Source: Actinomycetes bacterium (GTDB lineage: Bacteria > Actinomycetota > Coriobacteriia > Coriobacteriales > JAEZXW01). Taken from it: a DNA stretch of 14,250 nt. A program made the position numbers and the translations under genes. Positions 7,944-14,250 of the stretch are shown here, piece by piece. The notes under the pieces are model-generated. The model did no database searches. It was not told the origin of the DNA and was given only the letters and a program-made list of their open reading frames with translations. Within the stretch, counting starts at the first letter, position 1, and each line of letters starts with the position of its first letter. Location: the NCBI GenBank assembly GCA_023419515.1, contig JAEZXW010000077.1:1-14250 (forward strand), written 5' to 3'.

Positions 7944-7985
7944 TACTTGTTCAAGTAGTATTACAAAACTAAGTAAAAGTATTAC
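7944..7985. repeat. cluster of short repeats upstream of the transport operon
   Basis: AGTATTAC occurs at 7957-7964 and again at 7978-7985, exactly 21 bases apart, which is two helical turns. Directly beside it is an inverted repeat, TACTTG-TT-CAAGTA (7944-7957). On the minus strand both octamers read GTAATACT and could include -10-like TAATAC hexamers, but no matching -35 is evident. The arrangement suits a promoter with protein-binding sites; this is inference. Confidence 0.35.
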
Positions 7986-8034
7986 TCAGAAATTTAAGAT
8001 GTTCATACGCACACAAAAACTCACAAGACAAAAG

Positions 8035-8070
8035 AAAACCCGCATGATTTACTTAAATCACGCGGGTTTT
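8035..8070 (-). terminator. intrinsic terminator of the alpha operon (rplQ end)
   Basis: The 16-base arms 8035-8050 (AAAACCCGCATGATTT) and 8055-8070 (AAATCACGCGGGTTTT) pair with one non-Watson-Crick position around a 4-base loop. On the minus strand the stem is followed by TTTTCTTTTGT, a good U-tract, 65 bases after the rplQ stop. The A-run on one side and T-run on the other would also allow termination on the plus strand. The 8071-8134 spacer holds a small additional hairpin (8092-8113) and no gene. Confidence 0.88.
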
Positions 8071-8134
8071 ATCTTCAACAATAGACCTTAGAGCTATTAG
8101 CTATCAAATAGCTTCACCCTGAATTTTAAGGTCG

Positions 8135-8692
8135 TTATGCCTTCTGCTCTTCGGCAGGAACTTCCTCAACTTGAGGCTCCTCAACAGGAGCTTCTTCTAC
8201 TGAAGCTTCATCAGCCTGAGTCTCTTCAGTAACTGGCTCTACCTCAGCAACTTCCTCGACGCTCTCAGTCTTTTTTTCAGCCTTCTTAACAGCAGCCTTC
8301 TGAGCAGGAGCTGCCTTTGCCTTTGGAGCAACAGGCTCGAGGCAAAGCTCGATCAGCACCATTGGAGCGTTGTCACCCTTGCGAGGGCCAAGCTTCATGA
8401 TGCGGGTATAACCGCCGGTGCGATCAGCAAACATGCCTTGGCTGACCTTCTCGAACACCTCAGCAACAACTTCTTTATCGTTAAGGAGCTGCAATGCAAG
8501 ACGGCGAGCGTGAACGTCACCCTTCTTTGCCCAGGTAATCACGCGATCGACATCGCGGCGAATCTCCTTAGCGCGAGATTCAATGGTCTTGATGCGATCA
8601 TTGAGAAAGAGAGCCGTTACAAGGCTTCTCTTCATGGCCTTAGTGTGGCTGGCATCAGTGCCGAGCTTACGGCCTTTCTTGTAATGTCTCAT
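8135..8692 (-). CDS. rplQ: 50S ribosomal protein L17 with long C-terminal tail
   Basis: L17 binds 23S rRNA in the large subunit. The family core fills residues 1-120: MRHYKKGRKLGTD at the start, the KRSL...NDRIKT region, and RTGGYTRIMKLG with GDNAPMVLIEL at 91-116. The remaining 65 residues are an extension: first Ala/Lys-rich (122-141), then strongly acidic with degenerate VEE/PVEE repeats (144-183). Extended L17 tails are known in actinobacteria; E. coli L17 has about 127 residues. The ATG at 8692 lies 21 bases downstream of the rpoA stop. As the last gene of the operon it is followed by the hairpin terminator at 8035-8070. Confidence 0.97.
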   Translation of the reverse strand: MRHYKKGRKLGTDASHTKAMKRSLVTALFLNDRIKTIESRAKEIRRDVDRVITWAKKGDVHARRLALQLLNDKEVVAEVFEKVSQGMFADRTGGYTRIMKLGPRKGDNAPMVLIELCLEPVAPKAKAAPAQKAAVKKAEKKTESVEEVAEVEPVTEETQADEASVEEAPVEEPQVEEVPAEEQKA

Positions 8693-8713
8693 AGATGTGC
8701 TCTCTTTCTTGCT

Positions 8714-9658
8714 CTACGCCTTAAGACCAAGACCCAAAGACTCGAGCTTGTCTTTGACCTCTTCGATGGACTTGGCGCCAAAGTTACGAATATTCAAAAG
8801 ATCGTTCTCAGAGAAATCAACGAGCTGACGTACGCTGTGGATTCCTGCACGCTTGAGGCAGTTGTATGAGCGAACCGACAGATCCAAGTCCTCGATCTGA
8901 CGATCGAGCTCGGTGCTGGTCTCGGTCTCCTCAGGTGCGAAGATTGAGTTCTCTTCACCCTCCTCAACTGGGGTGACAGACAGCGCCATGAATGCAGCCA
9001 TGTGCTGATTCACAATGTTTGCCGCCTCAACCACAGCCTCAGTTGGATCAACTGCGCCGTTGGTCTCAACCTCGAGCACCAGGCTATCGTAGTCGGTGCG
9101 CTGACCCACACGAGTATCCTCAACGAGCTTCATGCAGCGCTTAATTGGGCTGTAGAGCGAGTCGATGTGGATAACGCCGATTGGATCTTCTGAACGCTTG
9201 TTGCGCTCAGCCGAGACATAGCCACGGCCGACACCGATGCGCAGCGACATGGTTAGCTTTGCACCGTCGGACAGGGTTGCGATGACATGATCAGGGTTGA
9301 CCAGATCAAACTCAGCAGGAATGAAAAAGTCGCCACCGGTTACAACAGCTGGGCCATCGATTGTGATGGTTGCGGTTGCCTCTTCGCCGATGCCCTTTGC
9401 ACGAAACACCAGTCCTTTGACGTTCAAAACGATGTCGGTGACATCCTCGATCACGCCTGGAACGGTTGAAAACTCGTGCTGCACGCCCTCGATGCTGATT
9501 GCCTCAACAGCAGCACCATCGAGTGATGAGAGCAAAACGCGACGCATGGAGTTACCGAGGGTATCACCATAACCGCGCTCAAGTGGCTCTACCACAAAGC
9601 GTGAAAACGTATCATTGATGCGCTCTACGGTTACTTGGGGTCTAATGAATTCAGACAT
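8714..9658 (-). CDS. rpoA: DNA-directed RNA polymerase alpha subunit
   Basis: The alpha subunit dimerises to nucleate RNA polymerase assembly and contacts UP elements and activators. The chosen ATG at 9658 gives 314 residues. The N-terminal domain (about 1-230) includes the assembly motif GYGDTLGNSMRRVLLSS (29-45). An acidic linker rich in E and T (231-256) follows. The C-terminal domain (about 257-314) has VRSYNCLKRAG, with R263 matching the DNA-contacting R265 of E. coli, and RNFGAKS (291-297). A longer frame to 9751 is open but runs into rpsD coding sequence and adds 31 unrelated residues. GGAGGT sits just after the rpsD stop and fits the 9658 start. It lies between rpsD (19 bases) and rplQ (21 bases), the standard order. 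Confidence 0.98.
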   Translation of the reverse strand: MSEFIRPQVTVERINDTFSRFVVEPLERGYGDTLGNSMRRVLLSSLDGAAVEAISIEGVQHEFSTVPGVIEDVTDIVLNVKGLVFRAKGIGEEATATITIDGPAVVTGGDFFIPAEFDLVNPDHVIATLSDGAKLTMSLRIGVGRGYVSAERNKRSEDPIGVIHIDSLYSPIKRCMKLVEDTRVGQRTDYDSLVLEVETNGAVDPTEAVVEAANIVNQHMAAFMALSVTPVEEGEENSIFAPEETETSTELDRQIEDLDLSVRSYNCLKRAGIHSVRQLVDFSENDLLNIRNFGAKSIEEVKDKLESLGLGLKA

Positions 9659-9668
9659 TAATAACCTT

Positions 9669-9674
9669 ACCTCC
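9669..9674 (-). promoter_or_regulatory. Shine-Dalgarno that fixes the rpoA start
   Basis: GGAGGT on the minus strand lies 10 bases before the ATG at 9656-9658 and 3 bases past the rpsD stop codon. This supports the 314-residue alpha subunit over the longer open frame. Confidence 0.75.
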
Positions 9675-9677
9675 GCA

Positions 9678-10271
9678 TTACTTCGAGTAAAGCTCGACGA
9701 TAAGCTGCTCTTGGATGTCAAGTGCAATCTGATCACGAGTTGGGCGAGCAAGAACGGTACCGCTTAGCTTCTCAAGATCAACCTCGAGCCAAGCTGGCAC
9801 CTCGACACCTTGCGTTGAAACAAGGGCACTCTTGATAACCAGAAGCTCCTTAGCTTTGTCAGCAACAGCGATAACATCTCCCTCACGAACGCGATAGCTT
9901 GGGATGTCAACGCGCTGGCCGTTCACGGTGATGTGACCGTGGGTGACGATCTGACGAGCCTCACGGCGGGTCTTGGCAAAGCCAAGACGGAAGATCACGT
10001 TGTCGAGGCGAAGCTCAAGCAGCATCATGAGGTTCTCGCCGGTAGGACCTTCCATGCGGTTTGCGCGGTCGTACAGATTGTGGAACTGACGCTCCAGCAT
10101 ACCGTAGATGAACTTGAGGCGCTGCTTCTCGCGAAGCTGAAGTGCGTACTCAGAAAGACGGCGCTGACGACGCGCATTTTTGCGATTTGATTCTTTGGTG
10201 TATCCCAAAACGATTGGATCAAGATCGAGTGATCGGCAGCGCTTCAGGATGGGTTCACGATTGATTGCCAT
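9678..10271 (-). CDS. rpsD: 30S ribosomal protein S4
   Basis: S4 is a primary 16S rRNA-binding protein that starts assembly of the 30S body, and in some bacteria it represses its own operon. The 197 residues include the S4 RNA-binding domain: LELRLDNVIFRLGFAKTRREARQ, then ITVNGQRVDIPSYRVREGDVI (about 85-135). The N-terminal region (NREPILKRCRSLDLDP) has a single cysteine, so it lacks the four-cysteine zinc site of some S4 proteins. GGGGAGGT precedes the ATG at 10271, and the gap to rpsK is only 15 bases. Operon autoregulation by S4 is known in other bacteria; I see no defined leader target here. Confidence 0.98.
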   Translation of the reverse strand: MAINREPILKRCRSLDLDPIVLGYTKESNRKNARRQRRLSEYALQLREKQRLKFIYGMLERQFHNLYDRANRMEGPTGENLMMLLELRLDNVIFRLGFAKTRREARQIVTHGHITVNGQRVDIPSYRVREGDVIAVADKAKELLVIKSALVSTQGVEVPAWLEVDLEKLSGTVLARPTRDQIALDIQEQLIVELYSK

Positions 10272-10286
10272 GTGATGCTACCTCCC

Positions 10287-10682
10287 CTACACGCGACGAC
10301 GCTTGCGCGGACGGCAACCGTTATGAGGAACGGGCGTCACGTCTTGGATGCTGATTACTTCAAGTCCTGCTGCAGAAAGCGTACGAATTGCAGTCTCGCG
10401 ACCAGAGCCTGGGCCTTTGGCAAAGACAGCAACCTTGCGCACGCCATGCTCTTGAGCAATGCGAGCGCAGTCCTCGGCAGCACGCTGAGCAGCAAATGGC
10501 GTAGACTTACGTGAGCCCTTAAAGCCAACCTGACCAGCGGACTTCCAAGCAATCACATTGCCCTGAGGGTCAGTGATGCTCACAATAGTGTTGTTGAACG
10601 TGCTCTTAACATGAGCCTGTCCAACAGGGATGTTTTTACGATCTGCACGCTTAATGCGTGTAGTCTGCTGATTTTTAGCCAT
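10287..10682 (-). CDS. rpsK: 30S ribosomal protein S11
   Basis: S11 forms part of the platform of the small subunit near the mRNA exit region. The 131 residues show the family blocks: GQAHVKSTFNNTIVSITDPQGN (22-43), GFKGSRKSTPFAAQ (53-66), VFAKGPGSGRE (82-92) and the C-terminal DVTPVPHNGCRPRKRRRV. Length matches the family. GGAGG lies 7 bases before the ATG at 10682. It is spaced 23 bases from rpsM and 15 bases from rpsD within the operon. Confidence 0.98.
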   Translation of the reverse strand: MAKNQQTTRIKRADRKNIPVGQAHVKSTFNNTIVSITDPQGNVIAWKSAGQVGFKGSRKSTPFAAQRAAEDCARIAQEHGVRKVAVFAKGPGSGRETAIRTLSAAGLEVISIQDVTPVPHNGCRPRKRRRV

Positions 10683-10705
10683 GCTTAATCCTCCACGCTA
10701 CGTGA

Positions 10706-11074
10706 TTACTTCTTCTTGCCAGCGATTGCACGACGCGGACCTTTGCGGGTACGAGCGTTAGTGTGCGTGCGCTGACCACGGACGGGAAGACCCTTGCGAT
10801 GGCGAAGACCGCGGTAGCAACCAATCTCCATGAGACGCTTCACATTCTGTGAGTTCTCACGGCGCAGGTCACCCTCGATCATCAAGTTCTTGTCGATATA
10901 CTCGCGCAGCTTGATCTCTTCTTCCTCGGTGAGATCCTTTACACGGGTATCTGGATTGACGCCAGTTGCATCAAGAATCTGCATGGCAGTCGTGCGGCCG
11001 ATGCCGTAAATGTAGGTAAGACCAATCTCGATACGCTTTTCACGTGGGAGATCGATTCCGCTAATACGGGCCAA
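10706..11074 (-). CDS. rpsM: 30S ribosomal protein S13
   Basis: S13 sits in the head of the small subunit, where it contacts the 50S subunit and the P-site tRNA. The 122 residues carry MARISGIDLPREKRIEIGLTYIYGIG at the start, RRENSQNVKRLMEIGCYRGLRHRKGLPVRGQRTHTNARTRKGP in the middle and a lysine-rich end (AGKKK), all typical of the family. GAAGGAG precedes the ATG at 11074 and begins next to the rpmJ stop, so the two genes are tightly spaced (16 bases). Confidence 0.98.
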   Translation of the reverse strand: MARISGIDLPREKRIEIGLTYIYGIGRTTAMQILDATGVNPDTRVKDLTEEEEIKLREYIDKNLMIEGDLRRENSQNVKRLMEIGCYRGLRHRKGLPVRGQRTHTNARTRKGPRRAIAGKKK

Positions 11075-11090
11075 CGTGTGCTCCTTCCTG

Positions 11091-11204
11091 CTAGCCCTGA
11101 CGCTGCTTATGGCGTGGGTTCTCGCAGATTACAAGAACGCGACCATTGCGTCGGATGATCTTGCACTTATCGCACATCTTCTTGACCGAAGGACGTACCT
11201 TCAT
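11091..11204 (-). CDS. rpmJ: 50S ribosomal protein L36
   Basis: This 37-residue protein begins MKVRPSVKKMCDKCKII and ends NPRHKQRQG. L36 is a small protein of the 23S rRNA core. It is of the zinc-binding type: C11 and C14 (MCDKC), C27 (VICENP) and H32 form the CCCH site, so it is the C+ form and not a zinc-free paralogue used under zinc limitation. AAAGGA lies just upstream of the ATG at 11204. It is separated from infA by an unusually long 207-base gap and from rpsM by 16 bases. Confidence 0.97.
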   Translation of the reverse strand: MKVRPSVKKMCDKCKIIRRNGRVLVICENPRHKQRQG

Positions 11205-11312
11205 GCCTTTTCCTTTCGATTTAGTGCTTCTCTTACATACACGCCCAGCCGCAGGCGTTTATTGAATGCTTAAGTGATGGCTGTGAGGTAACTCCATACG
11301 AGAGACGGTGTA

Positions 11313-11326
11313 TGTGAGCGCTCACA
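11313..11326. promoter_or_regulatory. LacI-family-like 14-bp palindrome in the infA-rpmJ gap
   Basis: TGTGAGCGCTCACA is a perfect palindrome with the central CG step and the TG...CA ends of LacI/GalR-family operators. It is identical to the core of the symmetric lac operator. It lies in the 207-base gap between infA and rpmJ. A catabolic or sugar regulator acting inside a ribosomal operon would be unexpected, and no such regulator gene is in the window. The match is seen; the function is inference. Confidence 0.35.
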
Positions 11327-11411
11327 CAAAACAAGGCTGTTGTCTTGCCACTTGAGACACGAGGTGGAATGCGATCTCGGTGGAATTGCCCCACGTGGGT
11401 CGACGCAAGTC

Positions 11412-11633
11412 TTACTTGAAGCGATATGTGATGCGGCCTCGCGACAGGTCATAAGCAGAAAGCTCAACACGAACTCGGTCACCCGCAAGGATGCGGATGT
11501 AGTTCATGCGGATCTTGCCAGAAATATGAGCAAGAACCGTGTGACCGTTCTCGAGTTCGACACGAAAATTCGCGTTTGGCAGCGTTTCTACTACGGTACC
11601 CTCAAATTCAATGACATCTTCGCGCTTTGCCAC
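11412..11633 (-). CDS. infA: translation initiation factor IF-1
   Basis: IF-1 binds the ribosomal A site during initiation. The 73-residue form from GTG 11633 begins AKREDVIEFEGTVVETLPNANF after the initiator, continues RVELENGHTVLAHISGKIRMNYIRIL and ends DLSRGRITYRFK. This is a full-length OB-fold IF-1, one residue longer than E. coli's 72. A longer frame open to 11708 adds 25 residues with no family counterpart. AGGAAA lies about 9 bases before the GTG. It is the first gene of the minus-strand ribosomal unit; the next gene upstream is divergent, so a promoter probably lies in 11634-11853. Confidence 0.96.
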   Translation of the reverse strand: MAKREDVIEFEGTVVETLPNANFRVELENGHTVLAHISGKIRMNYIRILAGDRVRVELSAYDLSRGRITYRFK

Positions 11634-11674
11634 AAGCACCACTTTCCTACGTAAGCATTCGACGGCATCGCAAT

Positions 11675-11704
11675 ACCTTACTTGAATTGCTGGTACTTTG
11701 TCCA
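11675..11704 (-). promoter_or_regulatory. weak candidate promoter for infA
   Basis: On the minus strand TGGACA (11699-11704) and TAAGGT (11675-11680) are 18 bases apart. The first matches TTGACA at 5 of 6 positions. The second fits only the TANNNT pattern of actinobacterial -10 boxes. A transcript starting near 11668 would carry a leader of about 35 bases. The remaining part of the 220-base infA-apeB gap shows no clearer promoter in either direction. Confidence 0.25.
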
Positions 11705-11853
11705 TCAATTCAGCAGAACTTTCTTATTAATTGGGGTTGGTTCACGCTGGATTCACATTTTTAGGCGACAATGAGTCTCACATGTTGAGAATGCACCGTG
11801 AGGATGTATTTGAAGGACGAAATTGAAGTTTGAAACGAAAGGGCTTAACGATT

Positions 11854-13290
11854 ATGAGTCAGCCTTTTGCTCGCTATATTCGCACCGAAGATACCAAGCC
11901 GCGAGAAAAGCATCTCACGCCCGTGGATCCCGAGCCTTGGGCGCTCTTGAGTTTTTTGGAGGTCGCACACTCCCAGTATCACGCGGTTAAGGAGCTCACC
12001 CACTTGCTTGAGGATGCCGGTTTCTCTCGGCTTTCGCATGAGGGTATCGATCGTGAGCTTAAGCGCGCCAAGCGTGAAGATGTGTGCGGGTATTACCTCA
12101 AGGGCTCCTCTGCCTTCTTGGCGTTTCATGCCGGAGTGATTTCTGACCCTGCTGCGGTGCACTTTAGAATCTTTGGAGCGCATAGTGACTCGCCTTCGCT
12201 GCGTGTTAAGCCGCACTGCAAGGTGATGAGCGAAGGCTTTGAACAGCTTGCGGTTGAGGTCTATGGCGGTCCGATTCTTTCGACCTGGTTTGACAGGCCG
12301 CTGTCTTTGGCAGGGCGCGTCATGATCGAGAGAAACGGAGTGCTGCACGAGGCCTTGGTAGATCTCGAAAATCCTGTCATGACCATCCCTAACCTAGCCA
12401 TCCATATGAATCGATCGGTTAACCAGGGGGTGGCGATCGAGCCGCATAAGCACATTTTGCCGGTATTCACGTGGCTTGATAGCTTGGAGCGCGGTGTGCG
12501 CGCACAATCAGATGAGCTCACTGATCAGTCGAGCTTGATTAACCTGCTTGCTGAGACGATCGAAGTACCAACCAACGCCATTGTTGACTTTGACCTGTTT
12601 GCATACGAGACGACTCCGCCATGTTGGATTGGCAAAGAGTTTATCAGCGCAGGCAGAATCGATAACCTTGCTATGGCCTACACAGGCACCGCGGCGCTCT
12701 ATGGAAGTGATCCTGCTGAGAACACAATCGATGTGGTGGTCGTTACCGATAACGAGGAGATTGGATCGAGCACACCTGAAGGGGCTTTGAGCAGTTGGAT
12801 TCGTGACACGTTTGAGGTGATTGCCGAGGGTGCAGGAATGACCAAGACACAATTTTTGGATGCCCTTGATCGCTCACTCATGGTGAGCGCCGATATGACA
12901 CACGGCGTGCACCCCAATTATCCCGAGTATGCTGATCCTACCCATCGTCCGCGGTTAAATGGTGGCCCCTGCATCAAACTTGCGGCAAGTCGCAGCTATG
13001 CAACGGATGGCTTGAGTGCGGCGGCGTTTGAGATGCTCTGTCTGCGGGCAGGTGTGCCACTTCAGACATTCGTGAATCGCAGTGATTTGCCTGGTGGATC
13101 GACAATTGGACCTCTGACCGTAAGAAGCTTGCCTGTGCCGACAGTTGACGTTGGAGCAGCCATGCTGGCAATGCACTCGATCCGTGAGCTTATGGGCGCC
13201 AAGGATCTTGAGTATATGAGGAGCGCTGTGTGTGAGCTCTTCAAGGGAGAGCCGCTGTTTGAGGCAGCAGAGGTACCCATCAGTGAGTAG
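11854..13290 (+). CDS. apeB: M18 family zinc aminopeptidase
   Basis: This cytoplasmic metallopeptidase of the aspartyl aminopeptidase family removes N-terminal residues, often acidic or hydrophobic, from peptides. The 478-residue form from ATG 11854 has the five expected metal or catalytic positions: H110 (GAHSDSPSLRVKP), bridging D270 (GRIDNLAMA), catalytic E301 with ligand E302 (TDNEEIGSS), D347 (SADMTHGVHPNYP) and H441 (AMHSIRE). Length fits the family. A TTG eight codons earlier (11830) is also open, but AAAGGG at suitable spacing favours the ATG. It is divergent from infA and converges on the surface-protein gene, so it is probably a single-gene unit. The symbol apeB is used for bacterial M18 enzymes; the substrate preference here is not shown by the sequence. 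Confidence 0.93.
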   Translation: MSQPFARYIRTEDTKPREKHLTPVDPEPWALLSFLEVAHSQYHAVKELTHLLEDAGFSRLSHEGIDRELKRAKREDVCGYYLKGSSAFLAFHAGVISDPAAVHFRIFGAHSDSPSLRVKPHCKVMSEGFEQLAVEVYGGPILSTWFDRPLSLAGRVMIERNGVLHEALVDLENPVMTIPNLAIHMNRSVNQGVAIEPHKHILPVFTWLDSLERGVRAQSDELTDQSSLINLLAETIEVPTNAIVDFDLFAYETTPPCWIGKEFISAGRIDNLAMAYTGTAALYGSDPAENTIDVVVVTDNEEIGSSTPEGALSSWIRDTFEVIAEGAGMTKTQFLDALDRSLMVSADMTHGVHPNYPEYADPTHRPRLNGGPCIKLAASRSYATDGLSAAAFEMLCLRAGVPLQTFVNRSDLPGGSTIGPLTVRSLPVPTVDVGAAMLAMHSIRELMGAKDLEYMRSAVCELFKGEPLFEAAEVPISE

Positions 13291-13325
13291 AGTTCTGTAG
13301 CCATCACCCACCCTGCTCACAAGAA

Positions 13326-13358
13326 AGCCCCAGGATTCCACTTCAGGAACCTGGGGCT
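13326..13358. terminator. bidirectional terminator between apeB and the surface-protein gene
   Basis: The arms AGCCCCAGG-A-TTCC (13326-13339) and GGAACCTGGGGCT (13346-13358) pair over 13 bp with one bulged A and a 6-base loop. The minus-strand tail is T-rich (TTTCTTG). The plus-strand tail is poorer (CATTTGTG). It sits 36 bases after the apeB stop and 41 bases after the end of the converging gene, so it can serve both. Confidence 0.8.
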
Positions 13359-13398
13359 CATTTGTGCGTCTGTTAGTTGAGCGCGATTATCGTATGGA

Positions 13399-14250
13399 CT
13401 ATTGCTTACGCATGCTCCTCAGTGCTGCAGCGCCCGATGCAAGGACGATCATGCCACCGAACGCCATGGTGAGCGCAAATGGCGCAGCGAGGTCGGACGT
13501 CCTGGGCAGTAGCTTGTCGCCATTGCCGCCACCGTTGACATTGCTGCTGTCGCCTCTGTCACCACCGTCACCTGGGTTCACTGGATCGCTGGGGTGCGGC
13601 GTGCCTGACTCATCGGGGTTATCGCCACTAGGATCGGTTGGATCCGTTGGGTCAGTTGGATCTGGAGTCTCTGGGTTATCAGGATCCGGATCAGGATCCG
13701 TTGGACCTTCTGGATCGGTTGGAGGCGTGACAGGTTCAGTTGGCTCAGACGACTCCCTGACGTAACGATAAGTAAAGGTGATGTGCTCGCCAGGGATGAA
13801 GTTCTGGTTAACCTCTCCACCATTGGTATCGGGCGTGCGCTGCCCGTTGTTGCTCGTCACCTTGTAGAGAACATAGCCGGACTTATCTGCCTTGGCACTC
13901 GTGTACTGATCGGCATCGCTGCCCTCTTGATCCTCACCCTTGGTGCTTGGGTTGTTCCTAGTCTCGTCAGGATTGGTGCCCTGATCAGCGAGCTCCTCAG
14001 ACTCGTAGTACTCATGAACCTCAGTAAACTGACCAACCTTGATGTAGGTGTAGGTCACAACCAGATCCCTCTCAGGAACATAGTTGCCCGAGGCGGTCGA
14101 TTTCTGATCGGGATTCACGGTCACGCTTGCATAAGAAGGCGTGACGCTCACCAAACGATAGCCAGGCTTGACGTGCTCGCTGGTCTCTCCATAGGTCTGC
14201 TGAGCAGTGCCTGTGGTCTTGGTGTCGTTCTCGGTGATGGCTGGGGTGCC
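13399..14250 (-). CDS. cell-wall-anchored surface protein, 3' part only, LPRTS sorting signal
   Basis: The frame is open to the right edge, so the N-terminus lies outside the window; 283 residues are visible. The ORF start usually predicted at 14154 is only an internal TTG. From the N side there are two beta-rich repeat units resembling MucBP-type adhesin repeats. The first contains HVKPGYRLVSVTPSYASV and ends VVTYTYIK. The second runs from VGQFTEVHEYYESEE to HITFTYRYVR and contains SGYVLYKVTSNNG. A Pro/Asp/Thr-rich wall-spanning segment with DPTDPT and DPDPDP runs follows. The C-terminus is a sortase signal: LPRTS (13495-13509), a hydrophobic helix (PFALTMAFGGMIVLASGAAAL) and the basic tail RSMRKQ. 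The role is probably adhesion or host contact; the ligand is unknown. The fifth residue of the sorting motif is Ser instead of the usual Gly. Confidence 0.88.
   Translation of the reverse strand, partial: GTPAITENDTKTTGTAQQTYGETSEHVKPGYRLVSVTPSYASVTVNPDQKSTASGNYVPERDLVVTYTYIKVGQFTEVHEYYESEELADQGTNPDETRNNPSTKGEDQEGSDADQYTSAKADKSGYVLYKVTSNNGQRTPDTNGGEVNQNFIPGEHITFTYRYVRESSEPTEPVTPPTDPEGPTDPDPDPDNPETPDPTDPTDPTDPSGDNPDESGTPHPSDPVNPGDGGDRGDSSNVNGGGNGDKLLPRTSDLAAPFALTMAFGGMIVLASGAAALRSMRKQ
13628..13735 (-). repeat. short tandem repeats encoding the Asp-Pro-rich wall-spanning segment
   Basis: Nine-base units GGATCGGTT, GGATCCGTT and GGGTCAGTT follow one another from 13631 to 13657 (plus-strand reading). 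Related GGATCCGGATCAGGATCCG runs follow at 13682-13700. On the coding strand they give DPT and DPDPD repeats. Such repeats can change number by replication slippage in whole codons, altering the stalk length without breaking the frame. Confidence 0.7.

Noticed and set aside
8092..8113. Small hairpin AGCTATT...AATAGCT between rplQ and the main terminator
   Set aside because: The stem is only 7 AT-rich base pairs with no T-run. It may just be part of the 3' untranslated region, so it is not called as a separate element.
9659..9751. N-terminal extension of rpoA to 9751
   Set aside because: The extra 31 residues come from the rpsD 3' end in another frame. The alpha subunit starts at MSEFIRPQVTVERIND, preceded by GGAGGT.
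11313..11326. CRP-type site at the TGTGA...TCACA palindrome
   Set aside because: CRP sites have six bases between the half-sites and here there are four. The spacing and central CG fit LacI-family operators better.
11634..11708. 25-residue extension of IF-1
   Set aside because: IF-1 is conserved at about 72 residues, and the GTG at 11633 gives that size with AGGAAA upstream.
13364..13765. Plus-strand frame of 133 codons rich in Ser, Gly and Pro
   Set aside because: It is the antisense shadow of the Asp-Pro-rich repeat of the surface-protein gene, and its composition only mirrors those repeats.

Overview
The window looks like a chromosomal segment of a Gram-positive bacterium of moderate GC content. 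It is most likely an actinobacterium of the Coriobacteriia (Atopobium/Olsenella-like). This placement is inference, resting on the alpha-operon order, an L17 with a long Ala/Lys/Glu-rich tail, S4 of the type without a zinc-binding cysteine cluster, and a sortase-anchored surface protein with Asp-Pro repeats. No stretch longer than about 300 bases lacks a gene. I see no tRNA, rRNA, CRISPR array, insertion sequence or prophage.

Left part (78-7882, all minus strand): a transport block read right to left. It starts with one polypeptide carrying both membrane subunits of a peptide/nickel-type ABC importer (B and C fused). Next come its lipoprotein substrate-binding protein and two separate ATPases (D-like and F-like) whose ends overlap, which suggests translational coupling. 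The last gene encodes a complete ECF energy-coupling module as one 843-residue protein (ATPase-ATPase-EcfT). No ECF substrate-specific (S) component is visible, so the vitamin or metal it serves is unknown; the substrate of the SBP-dependent importer is also open (peptide, or a metal or metal chelate). Possible control elements are a perfect 17-bp palindrome just upstream of the first gene, an 11-bp-arm hairpin inside the start of the D-type ATPase gene, and a TATAAT box placed so that the ECF gene could be transcribed without a leader.

Middle (8135-11633, minus strand): the end of the classic ribosomal alpha operon in the order infA, rpmJ, rpsM, rpsK, rpsD, rpoA, rplQ, closed by a strong hairpin terminator at 8035-8070. 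infA heads the unit here because a divergently transcribed gene lies on its other side. A LacI-family-like 14-bp palindrome lies in the unusually long infA-rpmJ gap.

Right part: a plus-strand M18 aminopeptidase (11854-13290) converges on a minus-strand gene for a cell-wall-anchored surface protein. That gene runs off the right edge, and its sorting signal is LPRTS instead of LPXTG. A hairpin terminator separates the two. Several computed longest-ORF starts were shortened to better-supported ones: SBP to GTG 5805, rpoA to ATG 9658, infA to GTG 11633, apeB to ATG 11854.
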